DNA from: Paenibacillus dakarensis
GTDB taxonomy: Bacteria > Bacillota > Bacilli > Paenibacillales > Paenibacillaceae
DNA length: 37,313 bases
NCBI RefSeq assembly: GCF_001373415.1
Contig: NZ_CDSE01000093.1
Location: 1 to 37,313, forward strand
Direction of reading: 5' to 3'
Shown in pieces: positions 20,547 to 30,284 of this stretch. The notes under the pieces are model-generated. The model was not told the DNA's origin, made no database searches, and saw only the letters and a list, made by a program, of their open reading frames with translations. A program made the translations under genes and the position numbers. Numbering within the stretch: the stretch's first letter is position 1; each line of letters begins with the position of its first letter.

Positions 20547-21280
20547 GCTCGAATCATCTCCTCTATAATCTGTTCTGCAGCCGTTCTTGGATCCTTCGAC
20601 GCCGTGATCGGACGGCCAACAACAAGGTAATGGCTTCCCCGCAATATCGCTTGTCCTGGAGTCAGCACCCGGGTTTGGTCTCCCATTCCGGCTCCAGACG
20701 GCCGAATACCCGGAGTTACGGTTTTGAAATCAGGTCCGCAAGCACTGGAGATTGCTTCGACCTCCAGAGAAGAAGCGACAACTCCGTGAAGCCCTGCTGC
20801 CTTGGCCAGCTTCGCATAATGAACAACGGATGCTTCGATTGAACCGTCAATTCCGATTTCATTATTCATTACGGCTTGGCTTGTGCTCGTCAGCTGTGTT
20901 ACAGCAATGATCGTAGGCATGACAAGACCCGGAGTTTCCGCAACTGCGGTCTCCGCCCCGTCTTTTGCAGCCTGCATCATGCTGACACCGCCGGCAGCAT
21001 GGACATTAAACATGTCCACACCGAGCCGTGTCACACTATGAGAGCCACCTTTTACTGTATTCGGAATATCATGCATTTTCACATCCAGAAAGACCGAATA
21101 ACCTTTGTCCTTCAGGCTTTTCACAAAATCTGGCCCTGCTGTGTAAAAGAGCTGCATTCCCACCTTCAGGTAGCAAGGGATGCCCTCCAGCTTGCGGACC
21201 AGCTCGGATGCCTGCTCGGCATCCGGGTAATCCAGGGCCACCATCAGGCGGCCCGCCATTTTTTTATAATCGGCGTTCAT
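20543..21280 (-). CDS. pyrF: Orotidine 5'-phosphate decarboxylase
   Basis: This enzyme converts OMP to UMP, the last step of the pathway. The 245-residue TIM-barrel protein has the catalytic DVKMHD tetrad (D66, K68, D71), LMVALDYPD at the start and TPGIRP near residue 190, with a phosphate-binding GRPIT segment. GGAGGGG lies 5 nt before the ATG. It follows carB after 23 nt. pyrK and pyrD, which lie between carB and pyrF in Bacillus subtilis, are absent here. Confidence 0.95.
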   Translation of the reverse strand: MNADYKKMAGRLMVALDYPDAEQASELVRKLEGIPCYLKVGMQLFYTAGPDFVKSLKDKGYSVFLDVKMHDIPNTVKGGSHSVTRLGVDMFNVHAAGGVSMMQAAKDGAETAVAETPGLVMPTIIAVTQLTSTSQAVMNNEIGIDGSIEASVVHYAKLAKAAGLHGVVASSLEVEAISSACGPDFKTVTPGIRPSGAGMGDQTRVLTPGQAILRGSHYLVVGRPITASKDPRTAAEQIIEEMIRA

Positions 21281-21303
21281 CGTACCCCTCCATTATTCAA
21301 ACT

Positions 21304-24300
21304 TTATACAGGCATTGCTTCAGAGGAGAAGTTAATCGTCTCCAGCATGGTGAGAAGCTCACGCACTGTATCAAGAGAGGTCATGCAGACAACACCGTTC
21401 TCTACTGCTTCCCGGCGGATACGGAATCCGTCACGTTCAGGTGTCTTGCCTTTAGTGAGTGTATTGAAGACAAAATTCGCTTCTCCGGTACGGATCATGT
21501 CCAAAATGTTCGGCGTACCTTCAGACAGCTTATTCACTGTGGTTACATCAAGTCCCGCCTCTTTAAGCACGGCTGCTGTACCGCCTGTAGCAATAATCTT
21601 GTATCCAAGCTTGTGGAAGCCTTTCAGAAGCGATGCAGCCTCTGCTTTATCCTTATCCGCTATCGTAGCAATGATGGCTCCTGTTGAAGGAATCTTCATG
21701 CCGGCACCGATCAGGCCTTTATACAGAGCCTTAGCATATTTCACATCGCGTCCCATCACTTCACCTGTAGATTTCATCTCAGGACCAAGTGTTGGTTCAA
21801 CACGGCGAAGCTTGGCGAAGGAGAATACCGGAACTTTAACCGACACATGTTCGCTTTCCGGCCACATGCCTTCCTCATATCCAAGATCCTTCAGCTTCGT
21901 ACCCAAAATCGCCTGAGTAGCCAGGTTTGCCATAGGAATCCCTGTTACTTTACTCAAGAACGGAACCGTCCGGGAGGAACGCGGGTTAACTTCGATGACG
22001 TACACTTCATTTTTGTAGATAATAAACTGGATGTTAACCAGACCGTAGGTTTTCAGTTCTTTGGCAATGTTAATTGTGATATCTGTTATCTTCACCTTTA
22101 GTTCATCTGTAAGGTACTGCGGTGGATACACAGCGATCGAGTCTCCCGAGTGAACTCCCGCACGCTCAACATGCTCCATGATACCTGGAATGAGGACTGT
22201 TTCACCGTCACAGATGGCATCCACCTCTACTTCCTTGCCGAGCATGTAACGGTCGATAAGAACCGGATGCTCCGGATTGATCTTCACAGCCTGCTCCATG
22301 TAGCTCAGCAATTCGCTGTCTGAGTAGACAATTTCCATCGCGCGGCCGCCAAGTACATATGACGGTCTGACCAGAACCGGATAACCGAGCATTTGAGCTG
22401 TGCCTACAGCCTCATCCACTGTTGTTACGGTTTTGCCTTTCGGCTGGGCGATATTCAATCTGGATAGAAGCGCTTCGAATCTCTTCCGGTCCTCAGCTTC
22501 ATCAATGCTGTCTAGGCTTGTTCCAAGAATATTTACTCCTGCTTTTTTCAGTGGAGCTGCCAGGTTGATTGCGGTTTGTCCACCGAACTGGACGATAACC
22601 CCAACCGGTTTCTCTTGTTCAATCACATGCATAACATCTTCGAAGAAGAGAGGCTCGAAGTACAGGCGGTCCGAAGTGTTGAAGTCGGTAGATACGGTTT
22701 CTGGGTTATTGTTGATAATAACTGCTTCGTAGCCTGCTTTCTGAATAGCCCATACGGCATGCACAGTAGAGTAATCAAATTCAATACCTTGACCGATCCG
22801 TATCGGGCCGGAGCCGAGCACGATAATTTTCTCTTTTGCTGTTTCCATGACTTCATTCTCTGTCTCGTAGGTTGAGTAGTAATATGGCGTAGCTGATTCA
22901 AACTCAGCCGCGCATGTGTCAACCATTTTATATACCGGACGCAGGCCATGTTCATGACGGAGGAACCGGATGGATTCTTCTGTTGTGTGTGTTGCTGCTT
23001 TACCTTCAGCACGAAGCTCGGCAATAGCACGGTCTGTGAAGCCAAGACGCTTCGCTTGATATAATGTTTCATATGATAGTGCAGCTTCGCTGCGAATATG
23101 TTCCTCGTAGTTGATGAGTCCTTCAATTTTATCGAGGAACCACCAATCGATCTGGGTGAGGTCCTGGATCTGCTGCAGGCTGTAACCTCTGCGGAAAGCT
23201 TCAGCAATCAGGAACAAACGCTCATCGTCCGCTTTAACCAGGCGCTGGTTCAGCACTTCCTCGCTAAGCTCATCCACACCCTCCAGATAAAGCCGGTGTA
23301 CACCGATCTCAAGCGAGCGCACTGCTTTATGAATTGACTCTTCGAAAGTACGGCCAATGGCCATCACTTCGCCGGTCGCCTTCATCTGTGTACCAAGCTT
23401 ACGGTTAGCCGATGTGAACTTGTCAAACGGCCAGCGCGGGATTTTGCTGACAATGTAATCCAGTGTCGGCTCGAAGCATGCATAGGTTTGGCCTGTAACC
23501 GGGTTAACGATTTCATCGAGTGTGTAGCCCATCGCGATTTTTGCTGCCATCTTAGCAATCGGATATCCTGTCGCTTTGGAAGCCAGTGCAGAGGAGCGGC
23601 TTACACGTGGATTTACTTCGATAACGTAGTATTGGTAGCTGTTCGGATCGAGTGCAAATTGTACGTTACATCCGCCTTCGATATTAAGGGCACGAATAAT
23701 TTTCAGGGATGCCGATCTAAGCATCTGATATTCACGGTCAGAAAGCGTCTGGCTTGGTGCCACAACGATACTGTCACCTGTGTGTACCCCAACCGGATCA
23801 AAGTTCTCCATGTTGCAGACAACTATACAGTTGTCGTTAGCATCGCGCATAACTTCGTATTCTACTTCCTTCATGCCTGCGATACTCTTCTCAATCAAGC
23901 ACTGATTAATAGGGCTATAGCGAATTCCGGAAGTAACCGTTTCGCGAAGTTCCTCTTCGTTCGCACAGATGCCTCCACCTGTTCCTCCCAGCGTATAAGC
24001 AGGGCGGACGATCAGCGGATATCCAATTTCATCAGCAAAATCAAGCGCTTCTTTAAGTGTTGTTACAATGGTGCTCTCAGGAACCGGCTGCTCCAGTTCA
24101 CGCATAAGCTCACGGAACAAATCGCGGTCTTCCGCCTTTTCAATGGAATCCAGCTGTGTACCGAGCAATTTGACGTTCTCCTGCTCCAGGATACCCGCTC
24201 GCGCCAGTTCAACAGCCATATTGAGACCTGTCTGGCCACCAAGTGTAGGGAGCAGACCGTCAGGGCGTTCCTGACGGATGATCTGAGTTACGAAATCAAG

Positions 24301-24510
24301 GGTAATCGGTTCAATATAAACCTTGTCAGCCATGTTCGTATCCGTCATGATCGTAGCCGGGTTGCTATTGATCAGTACAACTTCAATTCCTTCTTCCTTC
24401 AAAGCCTGGCAAGCTTGCGTACCGGCGTAATCAAATTCAGCTGCCTGACCGATTACAATCGGCCCCGATCCGATGACGAGAATTTTTTTCAACTGTTCAT
24501 TTTTAGGCAT
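21304..24510 (-). CDS. carB: Carbamoyl-phosphate synthase large subunit
   Basis: This subunit makes carbamoyl phosphate from bicarbonate, two ATP and ammonia delivered by CarA. At 1068 residues it has the full length. Two homologous halves are visible. Each opens with a GSGPI(V/R)IGQ(A/G)EFDY-type segment (residues ~14 and ~560) and holds an ATP-grasp fold with a V-R-P-(A/S)-Y-(T/V)-L-G-G segment. The C-terminal MGS-like domain (~930-1068) carries ATGGTAAVL and binds allosteric effectors, usually UMP in Bacillales. It starts two bases after carA with GGAG inside the carA end. Confidence 0.96.
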   Translation of the reverse strand: MPKNEQLKKILVIGSGPIVIGQAAEFDYAGTQACQALKEEGIEVVLINSNPATIMTDTNMADKVYIEPITLDFVTQIIRQERPDGLLPTLGGQTGLNMAVELARAGILEQENVKLLGTQLDSIEKAEDRDLFRELMRELEQPVPESTIVTTLKEALDFADEIGYPLIVRPAYTLGGTGGGICANEEELRETVTSGIRYSPINQCLIEKSIAGMKEVEYEVMRDANDNCIVVCNMENFDPVGVHTGDSIVVAPSQTLSDREYQMLRSASLKIIRALNIEGGCNVQFALDPNSYQYYVIEVNPRVSRSSALASKATGYPIAKMAAKIAMGYTLDEIVNPVTGQTYACFEPTLDYIVSKIPRWPFDKFTSANRKLGTQMKATGEVMAIGRTFEESIHKAVRSLEIGVHRLYLEGVDELSEEVLNQRLVKADDERLFLIAEAFRRGYSLQQIQDLTQIDWWFLDKIEGLINYEEHIRSEAALSYETLYQAKRLGFTDRAIAELRAEGKAATHTTEESIRFLRHEHGLRPVYKMVDTCAAEFESATPYYYSTYETENEVMETAKEKIIVLGSGPIRIGQGIEFDYSTVHAVWAIQKAGYEAVIINNNPETVSTDFNTSDRLYFEPLFFEDVMHVIEQEKPVGVIVQFGGQTAINLAAPLKKAGVNILGTSLDSIDEAEDRKRFEALLSRLNIAQPKGKTVTTVDEAVGTAQMLGYPVLVRPSYVLGGRAMEIVYSDSELLSYMEQAVKINPEHPVLIDRYMLGKEVEVDAICDGETVLIPGIMEHVERAGVHSGDSIAVYPPQYLTDELKVKITDITINIAKELKTYGLVNIQFIIYKNEVYVIEVNPRSSRTVPFLSKVTGIPMANLATQAILGTKLKDLGYEEGMWPESEHVSVKVPVFSFAKLRRVEPTLGPEMKSTGEVMGRDVKYAKALYKGLIGAGMKIPSTGAIIATIADKDKAEAASLLKGFHKLGYKIIATGGTAAVLKEAGLDVTTVNKLSEGTPNILDMIRTGEANFVFNTLTKGKTPERDGFRIRREAVENGVVCMTSLDTVRELLTMLETINFSSEAMPV

Positions 24511-24511
24511 A

Positions 24512-25654
24512 TTAGAGAGCTCCTTTCACAGCTGCAGCCAGAACCGCCTGGCGTGGTTTCCGCGTTCCATTATTCTTATGCTTGGCGATCATCTCAAGGA
24601 ATTCATCGAACAGATAGCTGCTGTCATGCGGACCAGGGGCAGCCTCTGGATGGTACTGTACAGAGAATGCCGGATATTTCTTATGTTTTAATCCCTCAAT
24701 CGTTTTATCATTGTTGTTAATATGTGTAATTTCAAGCTCTGTTCCTTGGATCGAATCCTCATTCACAGTATAGCCGTGGTTCTGGGAAGTGATAAAGCAG
24801 CGTCCGCTGGACAAATCCTTTACCGGGTGGTTTCCTCCGCGGTGTCCGAACTTGAGCTTTTCCGTATCTGCGCCGGACGCAAGTGCGAACAACTGGTGAC
24901 CCAGGCAGATACCGAAGATTGGGAACTCGCCAAGCAATTCCTTAATCATATCAACTGCATAAGGAACATCTTTCGGGTCTCCAGGGCCGTTCGACAGCTG
25001 GATACCGTCAGGGCGCAGGCGGCGAATTTCATCTGCTGTTGTATCATGAGGAACAACGATGACATCACAGCCGCGGGATGTCAGCTCCTTCAGAATTCCG
25101 CTCTTCGCGCCAAAATCTACAAGCACAATGCGTTCCTTTTGCCCAGGGCTTGTGAACATTTGCGGAGTGGAGGTACGTGCAACCTGATTGCGGAGCTGAG
25201 AAATCGAAGTGGCATTCAGCATTTCCATCAATTCTTCCACCGGCTTGGATGATGTTGTGAGTACACCTCTCATCGTACCATGGTGGCGGATGATCCGTGT
25301 TAGCATCCGGGTATCGATTTCGCTGATGCCTGGTATGCCGTATTCTTTCAGCAGGGTGTCTACACTGTATTCTGCCCGCCAATTGCTTGGCACTGGCTCA
25401 TGACGGCGAACAACGAAGCCGTTAACAAACGGTCTGATCGATTCAAAGTCGTCGCGTGTAATTCCGTAGTTTCCGATCAACGGGTAGGTCATCGTGACGA
25501 TTTGCCCGCAGTATGATGGGTCAGACAATACCTCTTGATATCCTGTAATTCCTGTGTTAAAAACAACCTCTCCGGTCATTTCAGCATCCGCACCAAAAGC
25601 TTTTCCGCTGAACAATGTGCCGTCCTCCAGCAACAATCTTGCTTGTGCCTGCAT
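24512..25654 (-). CDS. carA: Carbamoyl-phosphate synthase small subunit
   Basis: This class I glutamine amidotransferase releases ammonia for CarB. GGAG lies 12 nt before the ATG at 25654 (380 residues); an earlier in-frame ATG six codons upstream has no better signal. The N-terminal half carries the CPSase-specific domain (GYQEVLSDPSYCGQIV). The C-terminal glutaminase has the nucleophile C250 (GICLGHQL) and H335/E337 (YHPEAAPG). It is the fourth gene of the operon and feeds arginine as well as pyrimidine synthesis unless another copy exists. Confidence 0.95.
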   Translation of the reverse strand: MQAQARLLLEDGTLFSGKAFGADAEMTGEVVFNTGITGYQEVLSDPSYCGQIVTMTYPLIGNYGITRDDFESIRPFVNGFVVRRHEPVPSNWRAEYSVDTLLKEYGIPGISEIDTRMLTRIIRHHGTMRGVLTTSSKPVEELMEMLNATSISQLRNQVARTSTPQMFTSPGQKERIVLVDFGAKSGILKELTSRGCDVIVVPHDTTADEIRRLRPDGIQLSNGPGDPKDVPYAVDMIKELLGEFPIFGICLGHQLFALASGADTEKLKFGHRGGNHPVKDLSSGRCFITSQNHGYTVNEDSIQGTELEITHINNNDKTIEGLKHKKYPAFSVQYHPEAAPGPHDSSYLFDEFLEMIAKHKNNGTRKPRQAVLAAAVKGAL

Positions 25655-25716
25655 TTCATTCACTCCAATCATCTATATGTCTTTATTGGATTTTCTCTTA
25701 TTCATTACTAGTATAA

Positions 25717-27012
25717 TTATGCGAACCCGTTCGTTTGCGACCATTTGATCTCACCATCTACCCATGTCATTACCGGCCAGCCTTTCAGCTTCCAGCCTGC
25801 AAAAGGAGTGTTGCGTCCTTTCGTTGCGAAGGTTTCCGGCTTTACTTCCTTCTCGCTCTCCAGATCAATCATCGTCAGATCAGCCGGCGCCCCTGCTTTC
25901 AGCACCCCGCTGTCCAGTCCGAATACTCTTGCAGGATCACTGGTCATTCGCTTTACGAGCATCGAAAGATCCCATTTTCCTGTAGCGACAAATTTGGTAT
26001 AAAGAAGCGGGAAGGCAGTCTCAAAGCCAACAATTCCGAATGGGGCAAGCTCCATTCCTCTGGCCTTCTCTTCCTCGCTGTGCGGCGCATGGTCTGTCAC
26101 GATCATATCAAGCGTTCCGTCCAGCAAGCCCTCAATGCAGGCTTCCACATCACGTGGAGAGCGAAGCGGCGGGTTCATCTTCCAGTTGGCATCCAGCCCA
26201 GGTATATCCTCATCTGAAAGCACCAGGTGATGCGGGCATACCTCAGCTGTTACTGAAATTCCGATGGCTTTAGCTTGACGAATAAGTCTTACCGATTGCT
26301 CCGTGCTTACATGGCATACATGATAGTGAACACCAGTCGCTTCTGTCAGCAAAATGTCACGTCCGACATGGATCGCTTCCGATTCATTCGGAATCCCCTT
26401 CAAACCATGCTTCTCAGCGAATTTCCCCTCCGTCACACAAGCTCCCTTAACCAAGGAGTCATCCTCACAGTGAGCGATAACCGGCATTCCCATCGAAGCT
26501 GCCTTTTTCATAGCATCCTTCATCATCTGCGCGTTCTGTACACCGACACCGTCATCCGTGAAGCCAATGGCTCCTGCCGCTTTCAGCGCTTCAAAATCCG
26601 TTAACTCCCGTCCGAGCTCATTCTTCGTGATCGCTGCATAAGGGAGCACCTTTGCCATGTCTGCCTGACGTGCTTTCTCCAGTACAAGAGCGACTGTGTC
26701 CGGATTATCCATGACAGGCTTCGTGTTTGGCATGCAGGCGATCGTACTGAACCCGCCCTTAACCGCTGATCGGCTGCCGCTCTCGATCGTTTCCTTATGC
26801 TCAAACCCTGGCTCTCTCAGATGTACGTGCATATCAATGAATCCTGGTGTGATAAGTTTCCCTTCTGCATCAATCACGCTGCCCTCATGCTCTGGTATTT
26901 CATGATTCACATCCATCACGGATTGAATGACTCCGTTATCGATGATAATCGTCTTCCGTTCCAGTTGTCCTTTTTCATTAATTACATTGGCATTTTTAAT
27001 GATTTGTAGCAC
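25717..27012 (-). CDS. pyrC: Dihydroorotase
   Basis: This zinc enzyme closes carbamoyl aspartate to dihydroorotate. GGAGGG lies 8 nt before a GUG at 27012 (431 residues), which fits the family start MLQIIKNANVI. Metal ligands are visible in DMHVHLREPG (H62, H64), a later PVIAHCEDD, HVCHVSTEQS and TDHAPHS (catalytic Asp). It is the class I, monofunctional type of Bacillus. An AGAAGC/GCTTCT hairpin lies just before the Shine-Dalgarno in the 117-nt gap after pyrB. Confidence 0.95.
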   Translation of the reverse strand: MLQIIKNANVINEKGQLERKTIIIDNGVIQSVMDVNHEIPEHEGSVIDAEGKLITPGFIDMHVHLREPGFEHKETIESGSRSAVKGGFSTIACMPNTKPVMDNPDTVALVLEKARQADMAKVLPYAAITKNELGRELTDFEALKAAGAIGFTDDGVGVQNAQMMKDAMKKAASMGMPVIAHCEDDSLVKGACVTEGKFAEKHGLKGIPNESEAIHVGRDILLTEATGVHYHVCHVSTEQSVRLIRQAKAIGISVTAEVCPHHLVLSDEDIPGLDANWKMNPPLRSPRDVEACIEGLLDGTLDMIVTDHAPHSEEEKARGMELAPFGIVGFETAFPLLYTKFVATGKWDLSMLVKRMTSDPARVFGLDSGVLKAGAPADLTMIDLESEKEVKPETFATKGRNTPFAGWKLKGWPVMTWVDGEIKWSQTNGFA

Positions 27013-27129
27013 GTCGTGATCCCTCCGCTGCAGAAGCAAACCTCGCTTCTTGTATATTGTATAATATTAATTCAGTTTTGTGTATATTTATTAATAAATT
27101 CAGCTTATTCTTATTCATTCGATGTTTGG

Positions 27130-28041
27130 TTAACCCTTCATAGCCCGTTCCATTACTGCCATCCGAATAGGCACTCCATTAGCCATTTGCTTGAATATCA
27201 TCGATCTTGGACATTCAACCAGAGCATCGTCAATCTCCACATTTCGATTCACAGGGGCTGGGTGCATGATAATGGTATGACCCGACAGCTTGGCTGCTCT
27301 TTCCTCTGTCAATCCATACTGCTCGCGATATTCAGCCGAAGATTTGAATAGCCCTTCGTTATGACGCTCCAGCTGTACCCGCAGCATCATAACCACGTCT
27401 GCTTTCAGTGCTTGTTCCATGCTTACATAAGGAGCATACTGGGCTAGTTCAGGCGCCTGCATCGAAGGGGGGGCACAGAACTGAACCCTAGCTCCGAATT
27501 TTTGCAGTGACCAAAGGTCCGATCTGGCAACACGGCTATGCTTGATGTCCCCGATAATTGAAACCGTTAAGCCTCTTAACTCACCGAAGTGCTTTCGCAT
27601 CGTGTAGAGATCCAGAAGCGCCTGAGTCGGATGCTCATTATTGCCGTCTCCCGCATTAACGAGCGGAATGGACACCCGATTTGCGAGCTCTTGCAGAACC
27701 CCAGCCGGCTTTAGACGAATGACACCTGCGTCTACCCCCATCGATTCCAGGGTCCGAACGGTATCGTAAATGGACTCTCCTTTCTCTACACTGGAAGCCG
27801 CTGCGGTAAAGTTCATCACTTCGGCCCCAAGACGTTTCTCTGCCATTTCGAAAGAGAAGCGCGTTCTTGTGCTGTTTTCAAAAAACATATTTACCGCGAA
27901 TTTCTGATTGAGAACCGGAATCACCTTGTCCGGATATGCCTCCCAATAAGCCGCTCTGTTTAATATCGATTCAATCTCATCCCGCCCGAGGTCTTTAAGT
28001 CCCAGCAGGCTTCGCTCTTTAATTGAAGTTGCTGTTGTCAT
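27130..28041 (-). CDS. pyrB: Aspartate carbamoyltransferase catalytic chain
   Basis: This enzyme makes carbamoyl aspartate. The 303-residue protein has the carbamoyl-phosphate loop FFENSTRTRFSFE (53-65), GDGNNEHPTQALLDLYT near the middle, GDIKHSRVARSD and the HPAPVNR loop. No pyrI-like regulatory chain is adjacent, as expected for Bacillales enzymes that act as trimers. It follows pyrR after two bases. Confidence 0.95.
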   Translation of the reverse strand: MTTATSIKERSLLGLKDLGRDEIESILNRAAYWEAYPDKVIPVLNQKFAVNMFFENSTRTRFSFEMAEKRLGAEVMNFTAAASSVEKGESIYDTVRTLESMGVDAGVIRLKPAGVLQELANRVSIPLVNAGDGNNEHPTQALLDLYTMRKHFGELRGLTVSIIGDIKHSRVARSDLWSLQKFGARVQFCAPPSMQAPELAQYAPYVSMEQALKADVVMMLRVQLERHNEGLFKSSAEYREQYGLTEERAAKLSGHTIIMHPAPVNRNVEIDDALVECPRSMIFKQMANGVPIRMAVMERAMKG

Positions 28042-28043
28042 AT

Positions 28044-28598
28044 TTATCGTTCCTCTCCCTGCGAGATCGTTACTTCATCCTTACCGTCGATTTCCGAAAG
28101 CGCTACTGTAATCTCTTCGAACTTCGAGGTCGGTACGTTCTTGCCGATATAATCCGGTCGTATCGGCAGTTCACGATGGCCGCGGTCTGCAAGCACAGCC
28201 AGCTGAATCATACGCGGCCGTCCGCAATCCATAAGCGCGTCCAGTGCAGCACGAATCGTACGACCGGTATAGAGTACATCATCGAACAGGATTACTTTTT
28301 TCTCATGGACATTCAGGTCCTCCGGAGTAAGTCTCGTTTGCTCAGATACTAAGCTTGCTTTCCCTTCCCGATCATCCCGGTATGAGGTCACATCAATTTC
28401 ACCGTATGGAATAGGCCTGCCTTCGATCTCTTGGATTCGTTCAGCGATCCGCTGTGCCAGAAACACTCCCCGTGTACGAATGCCGACCAGAACACAGTCA
28501 TCTATACCTTTGTTCTTCTCTAGTATTTCATGAGCGATTCTTGTCAAAGCCCGCCGGATTGCCGTTTCATCCATGATCACACGCTGTTCACTGCTCAT
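28044..28598 (-). CDS. pyrR: Pyrimidine operon attenuation regulator / uracil phosphoribosyltransferase
   Basis: PyrR binds pyr leader RNA when UMP is high and promotes termination; it also has weak uracil phosphoribosyltransferase activity. AAGGAGGG lies 7 nt before the ATG at 28598 (184 residues); a second ATG one codon upstream is too close. The PRPP motif is VILFDDVLYTGRTI (102-115). The basic RTRGVFLAQR and RDDREGK segments lie on the face known to touch RNA. It is the first gene of the operon, directly behind its own attenuator. Confidence 0.95.
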   Translation of the reverse strand: MSSEQRVIMDETAIRRALTRIAHEILEKNKGIDDCVLVGIRTRGVFLAQRIAERIQEIEGRPIPYGEIDVTSYRDDREGKASLVSEQTRLTPEDLNVHEKKVILFDDVLYTGRTIRAALDALMDCGRPRMIQLAVLADRGHRELPIRPDYIGKNVPTSKFEEITVALSEIDGKDEVTISQGEER

Positions 28599-28653
28599 CA
28601 TGATACCCTCCTTAAGAATATAGCCCTCTTTCATCAATCTTGTGTGTTGACAC

Positions 28654-28685
28654 AAAAAAACTCCTTGCCGCGCAGGCAAGGAGTT
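28654..28685 (-). terminator. PyrR-controlled attenuator terminator
   Basis: On the minus strand AACTCCTTGCC and GGCAAGGAGTT form a perfect 11-bp stem with a five-base loop, followed by a run of seven Ts. It lies 56 nt before pyrR. Its 5' strand lies within reach of the upstream leader helix, as in other pyr attenuators. Confidence 0.9.
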
Positions 28686-28779
28686 GATCTCTATACACAC
28701 AAAGAGATAGTGTTGAAAGCATACCGATTCCATCCGCAGACGAAATGTTGCTTCCATTCATGAACTTCGGTTCACGTTA

Positions 28780-28800
28780 CCTTGCCAGCCTCACGGGACT
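28780..28800 (-). promoter_or_regulatory. PyrR-binding RNA motif (anti-antiterminator)
   Basis: The leader RNA contains AGUCCCGUGAGGCUGGCAAG, matching the PyrR recognition loop seen in Bacillus pyr leaders (purine-rich loop, GAGG, then GCAAG). It lies 95 nt upstream of the terminator. The motif assignment is from memory of the consensus. Confidence 0.8.
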
Positions 28801-28828
28801 GATTTAAAGGTGCTATTCGATTGATTTG

Positions 28829-28857
28829 ATTATGACAGACCTTATAATTGTTGTCAA
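28829..28857 (-). promoter_or_regulatory. Promoter of the pyr operon
   Basis: On the minus strand TTGACA (28857-28852), a 17-nt spacer and CATAAT (28834-28829) begin the ~230-nt pyr leader. The -35 lies 18 bp past the dapL stop, so the pyr operon has its own promoter. Confidence 0.8.
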
Positions 28858-28874
28858 CAAGAACAGTCGACAAA

Positions 28875-30134
28875 TCAAGAGAATTCAAATTCGACATTCC
28901 GGAGTCTATTCCTGATTTCTGCTATCACGCGCTTCTCTTCCTTTTCCCCGTCAGCCAGAAACGTGACTGAGAATCGAATAAACGATCCTGCATCATCCCA
29001 AGGAACTGTCGAGATTAGCTTCTCCCGAATCAGGTACTGGGAAAAATCCTCACCAGAAACGAACCGGCGCCCCCCCTTAATGCCTTTCGGTGCCCCCACA
29101 TAGAGGAAAAAGGAGCCTTTAGGCTTCTCAGCAGTGAATCCAAGCTCATTCAATACGTTTACCAGCATATCGTGACGGCGGGAGTATTTCGCTGCGATTC
29201 TTTCGGTAATCTCAGGATTCTTAAGTCCGTAAGCTGCTGCTTTTTGAATAGCAATAAATTGACCAGAGTCGTTGTTATCCTTTACATCACCAAATGCCTT
29301 GATGACAAGCGGATTGCCAGCCATAAAACCTATGCGCCAGCCAGTCATATTGTAAGATTTGGATAGGGAATGCAGCTCGACCCCCACATCCTTGGCTCCT
29401 GGGACGGATAAAAAGCTAAGCGGCTTTACTCCATCAAAAGTCAATGCGGCATACGGCGCATCATGGACCACAACGACATTATGTTTACGCGCCCACACTA
29501 CTACTTTTTCAAAAAATTCAGACGTAGCACTAGCTCCAGTTGGATTGTTCGGATAATTCAGATACAGAAGTTTGGCCCGCCCGGCGATTTCATCAGGAAT
29601 TGCATCCAGATCTGGCAAGAAGGCGTTCTCCTTCTTAAGCTCGACTGTATACACCTCACCGCCAAGATATTTCGTATGCGTACCAAGAACCGGATAACCC
29701 GGCACAGTCATAATCGTCACATCACCCGGGTTAATGAAGCAGGACGGGAGCATGGCAAGCGCAGGCTTCGAGCCTATAGAATGAATGACTTCTGTTTCAG
29801 CATCTAGCCCGTTCACATGGAATACCTCTTTCAAGTAGGCTGCAGCAGCCTGTTTGAACTCAGGAATTCCATTGTCGGCATAACCGCGGTTCTCAGGCTT
29901 CGCAGCTTCTTCTGCAAGCATTCTTACTATGCCGGCATCAGCCATCTCATCGGGCTCACCAACCCCCATATCAATTAACTCTATGTTCGGGAACTCCCTT
30001 TTCGCTGCTGCTTTAGCTCTCTTAATCTTCTCAAATTTATAAATGGCAGTGTCCTTCCCATAATTAGCCCCGCCAATTCGGTCTGCAAAACTCTGCTGGA
30101 TATACGTATCTTGATATTGTTCTATATTTGACAT
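28875..30134 (-). CDS. dapL: LL-diaminopimelate aminotransferase
   Basis: This PLP enzyme converts tetrahydrodipicolinate straight to LL-diaminopimelate for lysine and peptidoglycan. It is a 419-residue fold-type I aminotransferase. It has YADNGIPEFKQAAAAYL, LNYPNNPTGA (~192-201), HDAPYA (D225, Y228) and the PLP lysine in SLSKSYNMTGWRIGF (K259). DapL is the closest family by overall pattern; other aspartate-type aminotransferases cannot be fully excluded. GGAG lies 10 nt before the ATG. It sits between the rluD-type gene and the pyr operon. Confidence 0.82.
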   Translation of the reverse strand: MSNIEQYQDTYIQQSFADRIGGANYGKDTAIYKFEKIKRAKAAAKREFPNIELIDMGVGEPDEMADAGIVRMLAEEAAKPENRGYADNGIPEFKQAAAAYLKEVFHVNGLDAETEVIHSIGSKPALAMLPSCFINPGDVTIMTVPGYPVLGTHTKYLGGEVYTVELKKENAFLPDLDAIPDEIAGRAKLLYLNYPNNPTGASATSEFFEKVVVWARKHNVVVVHDAPYAALTFDGVKPLSFLSVPGAKDVGVELHSLSKSYNMTGWRIGFMAGNPLVIKAFGDVKDNNDSGQFIAIQKAAAYGLKNPEITERIAAKYSRRHDMLVNVLNELGFTAEKPKGSFFLYVGAPKGIKGGRRFVSGEDFSQYLIREKLISTVPWDDAGSFIRFSVTFLADGEKEEKRVIAEIRNRLRNVEFEFS

Positions 30135-30249
30135 TTGTACTCATCTCCTGTTCCCGCATCTATTGATATAGTTAAATATGCCGTAAAAATGCAGGATGAG
30201 CCATGTATGATATAGCAAATGATTTGTATTATTTCAGCAACGAATCCAT

Positions 30250-30284
30250 AAAAAAACCGCTAGCGGCTTCGAAGCACCGCTAGC
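30250..30284 (-). terminator. Terminator overlapping the end of the pseudouridine synthase gene
   Basis: On the minus strand GCTAGCGG and CCGCTAGC pair around a ten-base loop and are followed by GG and seven Ts. The stop codon TAG lies inside the 3' strand of the stem. Confidence 0.85.

Noticed and set aside
20876..21916. Plus-strand frame of 346 codons opposite pyrF and carB
   Set aside because: Antisense to two certain genes, with no protein-like motif.
23488..24720. Long plus-strand frame (410 codons) opposite carB
   Set aside because: It lies wholly antisense to a clear carB gene, has low-complexity, Cys/Phe-rich translation and no Shine-Dalgarno. It is a shadow of carB codon structure.
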